Source of the DNA: CAYQQK01 sp964420065
GTDB taxonomy: Bacteria > Bacillota > Dethiobacteria > DTU022
Reading direction: 5' to 3'
NCBI GenBank assembly: GCA_964420065.1
Contig: CAYQQK010000006.1
Span: 1 to 64,000 of the forward strand
Length of the DNA stretch: 64,000 nt
Shown here one piece after another: positions 15,889-22,635 of the stretch; position 1 is the stretch's first letter; the number at the start of each line of letters is the position of its first letter. The notes under the pieces are model-generated. The model saw only the letters and a program-made list of their open reading frames with translations. It was not told the DNA's origin and made no database searches. The translations under genes and the position numbers were made by a program.

Positions 15889-17271
15889 TCATTCCTGCGA
15901 AACCAGTTTTTCCGCCAGGGGACGGGCCGAAAGGTGCAACTCCTGCCGCAACAATAGGAATAAAGCCAGTGAAAGCAGCGTTGTCGCTATATCCGCCATC
16001 GGCAAAGCGCGGATAAAACCATTAAATCCCCATTGGAAGCTAAAAATAGCCAGGAAAGGAACGTAGAAAAACCCTTGCCGGCCCAGCGATATCACCAGGG
16101 ACTGCACCCCTTTCCCCAGGGCCTGAAACATGGACATCAAGAGCATCTGGATCGCCAGAACAGGCATACCCAGGGCGAAGGATCTGATAATTTTTGCACC
16201 CAGTTCGATCACGATCGGATCGTTGATGAAGATCCTGATCCAGAAGTTGGAGAACACGTAAAAAAGGAGGGCAAAAATGGTGCACAACGCCGTGCCGCTC
16301 AAGGCGGCTTTCTTGATCGTATCCAGGAGGCGTTTATACTTCCCGGCCCCGTAGCTGTAACCCATCAGGGGCTGGCAGCCGTGCCCCAGGCCCATCGAAA
16401 GCATGACCGTGATATTGGAAACGCGCATGGCCACCCCGTTCGCCGCAACAACTTCGTCTCCAAAATTAGAGGCGAAGACATTGGCGATGGCAAACCCGGT
16501 GCTGGTCAGGAGCATGGCCACGGAAGCCGGGATGCCAACCTTGAAAATCTCGGCATAGATTCCCCGGTCAAAACGGTAATGCTTCCAGGAGATCGAAACA
16601 ACCCCTCTTTTCCTGGTGTAAAAGGAAATACAGTACAAAAAACCGGCCACGTTGCCGATGACCGTGGCCACGGCCGCACCGGCCACATCCATTTTCAGCA
16701 AAAAAATAAAAATAGGGTCGAGCGCGATGTTCAAAAGGGAACCGCTGACCATACCGATCATCGCTTCCTTCGTCGCACCCTCGGAGCGCAACAGCCCGGC
16801 CAGGGCCATCTTCAAACCGATCACCGGACTGCCCAGGAGCATGATTGACAGGTAGCTTCTCCCGTAACCGATCGTGTTGGCACTGGCGCCGCACGACATC
16901 AAAACGGGTTTGATCAGAATAAGACCCGTGATGGAAACAATCGTGCAAACGAGCGCGGCGGACCAGAAAGCAACCGCACCGGCCCGGCTGGCGCCGTCCC
17001 TTTCCCCCCGGCCGAGCAACCTGGAAATCAGCGAAGCTCCCCCGACCGCAAAAATGTTTCCGAAAGCCTGGATCATCATGAAGACGGGCATGGAGATGGC
17101 GATCGCTGCCACCATGTTCGGCTCATTCAACTTGCCGATAAAAAAGGTATCGGTCATGTTGTAGATTACCTGCACCAGCATGGCCATCATCGTTGGGATG
17201 GCCAGAGTCCAGACCGCCTTGTAGACGGGCATGGAGCCCAGGATATGGGTCCGGTCTTGTTGTTTGTTCAT
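15889..17271 (-). CDS. MATE family efflux transporter
   Basis: A 460-residue polytopic protein with about twelve membrane helices in two similar halves. The N-terminal PVYKAVWTLAIPTMMAMLVQ, NMTDTFFIGKL and SRLLGRGE segments, and the second-half NGVAMRVSNI and GCQPLMGYSYGAG, are standard MATE motifs. MATE proteins export cationic drugs or metabolites by Na+ or H+ antiport; the substrate cannot be read from sequence. ATG 17271 was preferred to ATG 17295 because AAGGA lies nine bases before it and nothing precedes the other. No regulator gene is adjacent. Confidence 0.9.
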   Translation of the reverse strand: MNKQQDRTHILGSMPVYKAVWTLAIPTMMAMLVQVIYNMTDTFFIGKLNEPNMVAAIAISMPVFMMIQAFGNIFAVGGASLISRLLGRGERDGASRAGAVAFWSAALVCTIVSITGLILIKPVLMSCGASANTIGYGRSYLSIMLLGSPVIGLKMALAGLLRSEGATKEAMIGMVSGSLLNIALDPIFIFLLKMDVAGAAVATVIGNVAGFLYCISFYTRKRGVVSISWKHYRFDRGIYAEIFKVGIPASVAMLLTSTGFAIANVFASNFGDEVVAANGVAMRVSNITVMLSMGLGHGCQPLMGYSYGAGKYKRLLDTIKKAALSGTALCTIFALLFYVFSNFWIRIFINDPIVIELGAKIIRSFALGMPVLAIQMLLMSMFQALGKGVQSLVISLGRQGFFYVPFLAIFSFQWGFNGFIRALPMADIATTLLSLALFLLLRQELHLSARPLAEKLVSQE

Positions 17272-17521
17272 CTGATCAGTTCCTTCTGTGCTCATTCTAC
17301 AACGAATATCCGGATCATTTCCAGTGTATGATCCGGGTTGCCCGGTCCTCGGGGCCAGGCGCAGCCGGAAGTGGGGCGGGATAACCTTTAACCCCGGTGA
17401 TCGTATTTGAAAAAAAGAGGTGATCCCGGTGCCGGTTCAAATGTTCATCATGCACCGCATAAGCCCGCGAAAAAAAATAAAGGGGGTTGGAAAAGTTGTC
17501 GTAAAGCGTCCCGATAACAGC

Positions 17522-18682
17522 CTAGAAGCCTTTGACGAGGACGACCGGCGTGCCGGCATCGGATGAACCGCTGATCAGATCGGCCAGGCTGGCCAGGATG
17601 TCTTTCATGCGCCGGGGAGTGGTTCCTTCATTTTCGGCAGAGTTGCCGGTAAGTTTTTTCCTGGTATCACCGAGAAGGAGTTTTTCAATTTCGGATACGC
17701 TCTTGCCTTGTTCAAGATAATAATAGTCGGCCAGGTATTTCAGCTTGACTCCTTCACGGAAATGACTCAGTCCCGGCGTGACGGCAAAGGCCGGCTGCGG
17801 ATCGGCCAGCTCATAGATACCGCTGCTCGGATCGCGATAGGCGCCGTCACCATAAATGAGCACTTCAACATGAACCCCGGGATCTGCAGCCAGGCGCCGC
17901 TGCAGTTCGAGCACGATCTGTTCGCCTCCCCGGGGCGCCAGTTTGAGCCTGTTTCCGGCCGACATGTTGCTGCCCAGCAGGCCCCATTCCGAATAAGCTT
18001 CACCGGTGGTACACAGTTCATCGAGGGTGATGCAGTTTTCAACCACGGTCCGGATAGCCGCCCTGGTTTGGGCTCGGGCGTGAACATCGGCGGCGATGAC
18101 CCCGTGGGGAGAAAAAGAAGCGATGCGCCGGGGATCGTTACAGAGGAAAATGTGCGGTTTTGCACCCGTTTCCCGGATGATCTCCCGGTAAAGATTTAAA
18201 TAATTGATTCCGGTAATCGGATGTCTGAAATCATGGTCTTCGAGATCGTTCCATTCGATCAGATCCCGGCCCAGTTTGCAGGCAAAGTCGGGGCAGATGA
18301 CCTGGTTGCCGACTTCATCACAGGGGAAGGACATTTGCACGATTACGGCGCCGTCGGGCACGGCTCCGGCAATACCCCTTAAAATGAGGGCAAAACGGTT
18401 GCGACTGGCAATGGGAAAAACAACCCCGGTCCGACTCCGGGGCGAGAGGCCTAGTTTGTCCCTTACCTCACTGGCGATATCGTCCGTGGTGATGTAATTA
18501 TTTTGGGCCCTGGCGACCACCGATTCGGTGATGCAGATGATATCGCCGTCACCCAGAAGGCCGTCCCGGAAACAACGGCATAGCCCGCGGTAGACTTCTT
18601 CGACGATATCCATGCCCGGCAAAATAATGCCCATCTTCAGGCCGAAAGCAAGCGGGCCGATATATTCCGGCAATTTAGGCAC
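17522..18682 (-). CDS. Coenzyme F420-0:L-glutamate ligase-like protein
   Basis: A 386-residue protein with the F420 ligase (CofE/FbiB-like) fold signatures: GDGDIICITESVVARAQNNYITTDDIA near residues 45-70, SRNRFALILRGIAGAV, and a second half with NLYREIIRETGA and a GDGAYRDPSSGIYELADP segment. CofE adds glutamates to coenzyme F420; many Firmicutes carry such homologues without making F420, so the real substrate is open. The start is GTG at 18682, seven bases after GGAGG; longer in-frame extensions upstream have no family similarity. No other F420-pathway gene is in the window. A terminator for the upstream gene lies in its leader region. Confidence 0.75.
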   Translation of the reverse strand: MPKLPEYIGPLAFGLKMGIILPGMDIVEEVYRGLCRCFRDGLLGDGDIICITESVVARAQNNYITTDDIASEVRDKLGLSPRSRTGVVFPIASRNRFALILRGIAGAVPDGAVIVQMSFPCDEVGNQVICPDFACKLGRDLIEWNDLEDHDFRHPITGINYLNLYREIIRETGAKPHIFLCNDPRRIASFSPHGVIAADVHARAQTRAAIRTVVENCITLDELCTTGEAYSEWGLLGSNMSAGNRLKLAPRGGEQIVLELQRRLAADPGVHVEVLIYGDGAYRDPSSGIYELADPQPAFAVTPGLSHFREGVKLKYLADYYYLEQGKSVSEIEKLLLGDTRKKLTGNSAENEGTTPRRMKDILASLADLISGSSDAGTPVVLVKGF

Positions 18683-18865
18683 CAGAACACCTCCGTGTGC
18701 CCCGGGCCACACCCCAACGGCACCCGGCGTTGAAGCCGGCAGTGACCCGGGTAAAGATCTACCGTCTTTGAATGTCTTTTTCGCCCCGTCGCCGGTGAAT
18801 ACCTGCTGCATCCCGTTAACGGTAGCTCCACCCGATAGTATCGCACACGACAACCACGAACGCAA

Positions 18866-18890
18866 ATTTAAAGCCCCCGTCTGCGGGGGC
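18866..18890 (-). terminator. Rho-independent terminator after the small SPW-like gene
   Basis: On the minus strand, GCCCCCG (18884-18890) pairs with CGGGGGC (18873-18879) across a four-base loop and is followed by TTTAAATTT. It lies 30 bases after the stop of the small membrane protein at 18920-19096, so it most likely ends that transcript. The T-tract is interrupted by A, which lowers certainty. Confidence 0.6.
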
Positions 18891-18919
18891 CTCAGGAGCA
18901 AATTATCTTTTCATGGATA

Positions 18920-19096
18920 TCAAGATTGAACGTCGACTTCCCTGTGGGCAAAAAGGTAAAAAACATTATAGCCGGCTACAAGTAACCCCAGAATAAAATT
19001 GTTCCATGTGAGTGAACTCGGGCCGAGAATATTGGTGAAGTTCACCAGAGCCAGCCACAACCCGATCACAATATGGATAATATGAAAGGTGGACAT
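18920..19096 (-). CDS. Small membrane protein, SPW-repeat-like
   Basis: A 58-residue hydrophobic protein with two helices (about 5-22 and 34-50). The G-L-W-L-A-L-x-N-F...SLTWNNFILGLLVAGYN pattern fits a single SPW repeat (named for Ser-Pro-Trp), a small membrane module of unknown function. ATG 19096 is eight bases after GGAGG; a GTG three codons upstream is less well placed. It follows another tiny membrane gene (19169-19309) by 72 bases and is closed by a terminator, so the two may form a small unit. Confidence 0.65.
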   Translation of the reverse strand: MSTFHIIHIVIGLWLALVNFTNILGPSSLTWNNFILGLLVAGYNVFYLFAHREVDVQS

Positions 19097-19168
19097 GGAT
19101 AACACCTCCCTCCTTTTCCCCTTAGGATAACCCGGGGGAGGCAGATTATACCTGCTACCGCCCTGGCC

Positions 19169-19309
19169 CTAAAAAAGGGACTGGATGAACGGAAAAAGGT
19201 GCCTGGACAGAAAATAAAGCACCACGATCAACCCCACCAGCCAGACCCCGTACTTGATGGCGGCATGACCCAAACTCAAGACACGATCATCCTCGCAAGA
19301 ATCGGCCAT
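19169..19309 (-). CDS. Tiny membrane protein, 46 residues
   Basis: Translating the minus strand from ATG 19309 gives 46 residues: a short acidic N-terminus (MADSCEDDRVL), then SLGHAAIKYGVWLVGLIVVL, a single membrane helix, and a short basic/hydrophobic end (SRHLFPFIQSLF). GGAGG lies seven bases upstream, an ideal ribosome binding site. I do not recognise a family. The arrangement with the following SPW-like gene suggests co-expression. Support rests on the ribosome site, clean helix and the absence of any competing gene. Confidence 0.6.
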   Translation of the reverse strand: MADSCEDDRVLSLGHAAIKYGVWLVGLIVVLYFLSRHLFPFIQSLF

Positions 19310-19446
19310 TATTTCACCTCCATCCCCTGGCGTTAGTGTGCAAGGAAGCGGTGCCTTTTATTCCTTTTCCGGGGGATAAGAGGAGAGGCGGGGGTAAGAC
19401 TATAACTGAAATAGTTTCATTGACGATGCGGAAAGGAGGGGGAAAG

Positions 19447-19635
19447 GTGGTCAAAAAGTTCAACCGCTCGCGGCCGCAAAAGCGTAATGTCGACCGGCGG
19501 AAGCTGGAACAACACCGTGAGGAGATCGCCAGAGAACTGGGAGTAGAGCTTCCCCGGAAAAAAGATTCGGCTCAATCCGGCGATTGTCCTTCCCGGGAAA
19601 ACCTCAAGCGTGAGGAAGATAGTTCCCAGAATTAA
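19447..19635 (+). CDS. Small basic protein, possibly alpha/beta SASP-related
   Basis: A 62-residue hydrophilic protein starting at GTG 19447, about seven bases after AGGAGGG. The N-terminus is very basic (VKKFNRSRPQKRN), followed by KLEQHREEIARELGVELPRKK. This E-I-A-x-E-L-G-V/I stretch resembles the start of alpha/beta-type small acid-soluble spore proteins, which bind DNA in spores, but the second conserved helix (GxLTAREAGxxGG) is absent. So it is either a degenerate relative or unrelated. It is one of few plus-strand genes here and faces the transglycosylase gene, with a GC-rich palindrome between them. Confidence 0.45.
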   Translation: MVKKFNRSRPQKRNVDRRKLEQHREEIARELGVELPRKKDSAQSGDCPSRENLKREEDSSQN

Positions 19636-19665
19636 GCTCAAACTTGATCAAAGAATGGGAGCCGC

Positions 19666-19694
19666 AATCTCCCTCCCCCCTTCCGGGGGGAGGG
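19666..19694. repeat. GC-rich palindrome of the CCCTCCCCC...GGGGGAGGG family
   Basis: CTCCCTCCCCC and GGGGGGAGGG pair across a four-base loop in the gap between two convergent genes. It resembles the palindromes at 10915-10942 and 54183-54222. A bidirectional terminator is possible, but no T-tract follows on either strand. Confidence 0.5.
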
Positions 19695-19705
19695 CTTCTC
19701 TGTCA

Positions 19706-20371
19706 TTATGAAGGGAACCAACCCTTTTTTATCATTCTCGTTATGCCGATCACGACACCAAAGGCCGCTGTCCCGGAGACAAAGCCTGAAGGATCTGGTG
19801 CCTCTTGCCGGATAGCCCAGTGGCGATAGATCTTCCGGTAACATCGGTGCGCCTCCAGGGCCCGCCGGGTAAAATGACGCGTTTCCGAAAACGGAATCCG
19901 GTCCAGGGTCGCCTCGGCTCCATCCCATATTCCCTCTTTCAACCAGCGCGCCACTTCGCCCCGGCCGGCATTGTAAGCTGCCAGGATAACCGCATGGTTG
20001 TCCCCAAATTGCCCAAAAAGGTCGTTCAAGTACCAGGCGCCAATTTCAATGTTGCAGGAGGGCTGGAAAAGCATTTCCGGGTCAAATCCGACATAGCCGA
20101 TCTTTTCGGCGACCCAGGAAGCGGTTGGAGGCATGATCTGCATCAAACCCAACGCCCCCTCCGAGGACACAGCCTCGTTCCGGAAACCGCTTTCGGTATG
20201 GATCACTGCCGCTACCAGAAATGGATCTACCCCGTAGCGCCCGGCCGATTCAAAAATATGTTCGCGGTAATGCAAGGGGTAGAACAGCCGCCCGATCAAA
20301 GAACTGCCCAGCAACCAGGCGGTCAGACCGAAAATGATGAGAAAGAACGCCCCCCAAAAAAATCTTTTCAG
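19706..20371 (-). CDS. Membrane-anchored lytic transglycosylase (SLT domain)
   Basis: A 221-residue peptidoglycan lytic transglycosylase. The catalytic SLT signature is intact: HTESGFRNEAVSSEGALGLMQIMPPTA (catalytic Glu in TES) followed by the AAYNAGRGEVARW motif. The proposed start is CTG at 20371, inside the coaE stop (CTGA) and seven bases after GAGGGG. It adds KRFFWGAFFLIIFGLTAWLLG, a signal anchor that family members normally have. A TTG at 20314 would begin in the middle of that helix. The domain would face outside the membrane. It is the last gene of the polA-mutM-ytaF-coaE group. Confidence 0.85.
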   Translation of the reverse strand: MKRFFWGAFFLIIFGLTAWLLGSSLIGRLFYPLHYREHIFESAGRYGVDPFLVAAVIHTESGFRNEAVSSEGALGLMQIMPPTASWVAEKIGYVGFDPEMLFQPSCNIEIGAWYLNDLFGQFGDNHAVILAAYNAGRGEVARWLKEGIWDGAEATLDRIPFSETRHFTRRALEAHRCYRKIYRHWAIRQEAPDPSGFVSGTAAFGVVIGITRMIKKGWFPS

Positions 20372-20988
20372 CCGTCTTCACCCCTCTTCGTCGCAACTAG
20401 TTTTTCCCAAACCAGGTTGACCTGATCCCTTGTTTCACCCCTGGACCCGCTGTTGTCGATCAAATAGCGGGCATATTGTTTTTTTTCATCCAGGGGCATC
20501 TGTGTCGCCAGGCGTGCCGTAGCCTCCGTCCGGGAAAGACCGTCGCGCCGAACCAGGCGCTCGATCTGCATCGTTCGGGGCACGTAAACCACTATGACCG
20601 CCTCCACGAGAAGGTGCATTTCTGTTTCGATTAGAAGGGGAACATCATAAACGAGCACCCCCCCCGCCGGCAGATCCCGGCGTACCAGCGCGGTTCGGGC
20701 GAGCAACTCCTCTCGCACCCGGGGGTGGATGATACGATTGAGCCTGTCTCGGGCCGCCGCGTCGTGGAAGATCAGATTTCCGATTCGGATGCGATCCAGG
20801 GAGCGATCCGGCCGGAGGTATTCCTCCCCTAACCAGGCGGCAATTTCGGACCAGGCCGGCTGATCGGGTTCCACTATTTCCCGGGCAATGCAGTCGGCAT
20901 CCAGAACCAGTGCCCCCTTTTGCGCCAGGAAGCCGGCAACGGTACTCTTGCCGGAGGCGAGCCCCCCGGTCAACCCCACAACAACCAT
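20368..20988 (-). CDS. coaE: Dephospho-CoA kinase
   Basis: A 206-residue P-loop kinase that phosphorylates dephospho-CoA, the last step of coenzyme A synthesis. Walker A is GLTGGLASGKST (about 5-16); DADCIAREIVEPDQPAW is the conserved CoA-binding start; DVPLLIET and the lid RDGLSRTEATARLATQM are present, with the IDNSG motif near the C-terminus. ATG 20988 begins the usual MxxxGLTGG N-terminus and follows GGAG; an ATG at 21003 is also in frame. Another CoA gene, coaBC, lies near 40 kb. Confidence 0.95.
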   Translation of the reverse strand: MVVVGLTGGLASGKSTVAGFLAQKGALVLDADCIAREIVEPDQPAWSEIAAWLGEEYLRPDRSLDRIRIGNLIFHDAAARDRLNRIIHPRVREELLARTALVRRDLPAGGVLVYDVPLLIETEMHLLVEAVIVVYVPRTMQIERLVRRDGLSRTEATARLATQMPLDEKKQYARYLIDNSGSRGETRDQVNLVWEKLVATKRGEDG

Positions 20989-21032
20989 CGTTATCCGCTC
21001 CATCCCTGTCCCTGGACCCGCACGTTATCGGC

Positions 21033-21677
21033 TTAACGGGCGATTGTAATCACACCGATACAAATCAAAATGGCTCCGGAAAGAACGGAAGCCGCTTCAA
21101 GGGAAATCCCGCCGGAGGCCAGCCTGCCGCACTCCGCTCCAAGGGGAACCATGACCAATTTAGCCAGCCCGACCGCAACAACGGTCAGAGGGAGGGAAAG
21201 CCCCATCATGGCCGCCCCGAAACCGACACCAAAAGCGTCGGCAGCCAGGGCCAGGCCCAAAAGCGCCGCCTCCTTGATGCTCAGTTCACCGGAACGATCC
21301 AGGTCCGCTTCTTCCGGATGGCGGGCGATGGTGACTATTGTTTTCAACCCGGTCGAACCCGTCCGCACCGCGTTCCTTTTTTCCCGTTCCCGATCCCGCC
21401 ATGAACGCCCTACCCGGAACAGGTTCCCCAGGAGCACATACAAACCGAGAGCGATCAGAAGCCCCCCTCCGGCGAAGGGGAGAAAGCCAAGGGGAATCAG
21501 GCCCGTGATCTGACCGCCCAAAAGCATGGAAACAGCGATCGCCCCGGCCGAGGCAAGACAAATAACAAGGAGCGAAGAAAACGGAATCCAAAGGCGGCGC
21601 AGGCCACAAGAAAGACCGGCTGTAAACCCATCCATACTGACCGCCAGAGCAAGAAGTGCAATTACACCCAAGATCAA
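21033..21677 (-). CDS. ytaF: Sporulation membrane protein YtaF (MntP-like)
   Basis: A 214-residue protein with six membrane helices in two similar halves, each starting with an A-V-S-M-D-G-F-T or A-L-A-A-D-A-F-G-V motif, as in MntP/YtaF proteins. A hydrophilic middle loop (about 95-140) carries REREKRNAV. The position between mutM and coaE is the standard one in Clostridia. The start is TTG at 21677, seven bases after GGGAGG; upstream in-frame sequence has no ribosome site. Related MntP exports manganese; the YtaF role in sporulation is not defined. Confidence 0.88.
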   Translation of the reverse strand: MILGVIALLALAVSMDGFTAGLSCGLRRLWIPFSSLLVICLASAGAIAVSMLLGGQITGLIPLGFLPFAGGGLLIALGLYVLLGNLFRVGRSWRDREREKRNAVRTGSTGLKTIVTIARHPEEADLDRSGELSIKEAALLGLALAADAFGVGFGAAMMGLSLPLTVVAVGLAKLVMVPLGAECGRLASGGISLEAASVLSGAILICIGVITIAR

Positions 21678-21751
21678 AGATTTTTCCTCCCTTTTTCCGA
21701 TACCCTCTAGCATATGGAGAGTAGCGGTAGGGAGTGCCTTGACCGCGGTGT

Positions 21752-22582
21752 TTAACCTTTTTCGATCTGGCAGCGAGGACAGAAGTAGGTGCCCCGCCCG
21801 GCCACGACCCGGCGGGATACCGGTCCTCCACAACGGGGGCAGGGTTCGCCCTTGCGGCCGTAAACCCGGAAAAGGTGCTGGAAGGCGCCCCGCTCGCCGT
21901 GAGCGTTACGGTAATCACGGGTGCTGCTGCCGCCGTACGCCAGGGCTTCCTCCAGAACATCCCGGATGGCCGTATAAAGAACACCGATCTCCTCCGTCGT
22001 AAGCGAACCGGCACAACGACAGGGATGGAGGCGACTGCGGAACAGACTCTCATCCACATAAATATTCCCCAGGCCGGCCAAAATCTTCTGGTTTAACAGC
22101 ATCGATTTGAGGCGGGACCGGGGATGCCGTCGTATCATGATGTCAAACCACTCCGGACCAACATCGCGGTAAATATCGGGACCAAGGCGATGATAGCCGC
22201 TTTGGGGCGATTTCAGGTCGGGATCGTAGAGCCACAGACCTCCGAACTTGCGCATGTCGCTGAAATAAAGCGCCGTCCCGGCGGTAAATGGTAAAATCAC
22301 GCGCAGGTGGCGATCGGCAACCGTGTCCGGAGCAGCGTAAACAAGACGGCCGGTCATGCGCAGGTGCACGATCAGCTCGCCCCGGTCGAGGCGAAAAACG
22401 AGATACTTGCCGTGGCGGTCCAGGTCCTCGATGACCCGGCCGGCCAGTTTTTGGCAGAACAGATCCGGCGCGGGAAAGCACACCGACCCGCTAAAAAGCA
22501 GGCGGGGACGATCAAAGGTCCGGCCGGATACCGCCGGCGACAGCCCTCGCCGGATGATCTCAACTTCCGGTAGTTCGGGCAA
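21752..22582 (-). CDS. mutM: Formamidopyrimidine-DNA glycosylase
   Basis: A 276-residue base-excision repair enzyme that removes 8-oxoguanine and nicks the strand. The start must be TTG 22582: it yields M-PELPEVE, placing the catalytic proline at position 2 and Glu at 3; the upstream GTG-like extension would bury them. Other family features are RHGKYLVFRLD (DNA-binding Lys), the helix-two-turn-helix near NQKILAGLGNIYVDESLF, and the C-terminal zinc finger CPRC-x16-CPRC. It lies 54 bases after polA and is probably co-transcribed with it. Confidence 0.96.
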   Translation of the reverse strand: MPELPEVEIIRRGLSPAVSGRTFDRPRLLFSGSVCFPAPDLFCQKLAGRVIEDLDRHGKYLVFRLDRGELIVHLRMTGRLVYAAPDTVADRHLRVILPFTAGTALYFSDMRKFGGLWLYDPDLKSPQSGYHRLGPDIYRDVGPEWFDIMIRRHPRSRLKSMLLNQKILAGLGNIYVDESLFRSRLHPCRCAGSLTTEEIGVLYTAIRDVLEEALAYGGSSTRDYRNAHGERGAFQHLFRVYGRKGEPCPRCGGPVSRRVVAGRGTYFCPRCQIEKG

Positions 22583-22635
22583 GGCCACACCTCGTTTTAT
22601 TGGAAATTAATGCTCAAATTCCGGGTTGGGGAAGC

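Noticed and set aside
17429..17566. Plus-strand ORF of 45 codons after GAGGTG
   Set aside because: It runs into the 3' end of the F420 ligase-like gene on the other strand, and no family pattern or promoter supports it.
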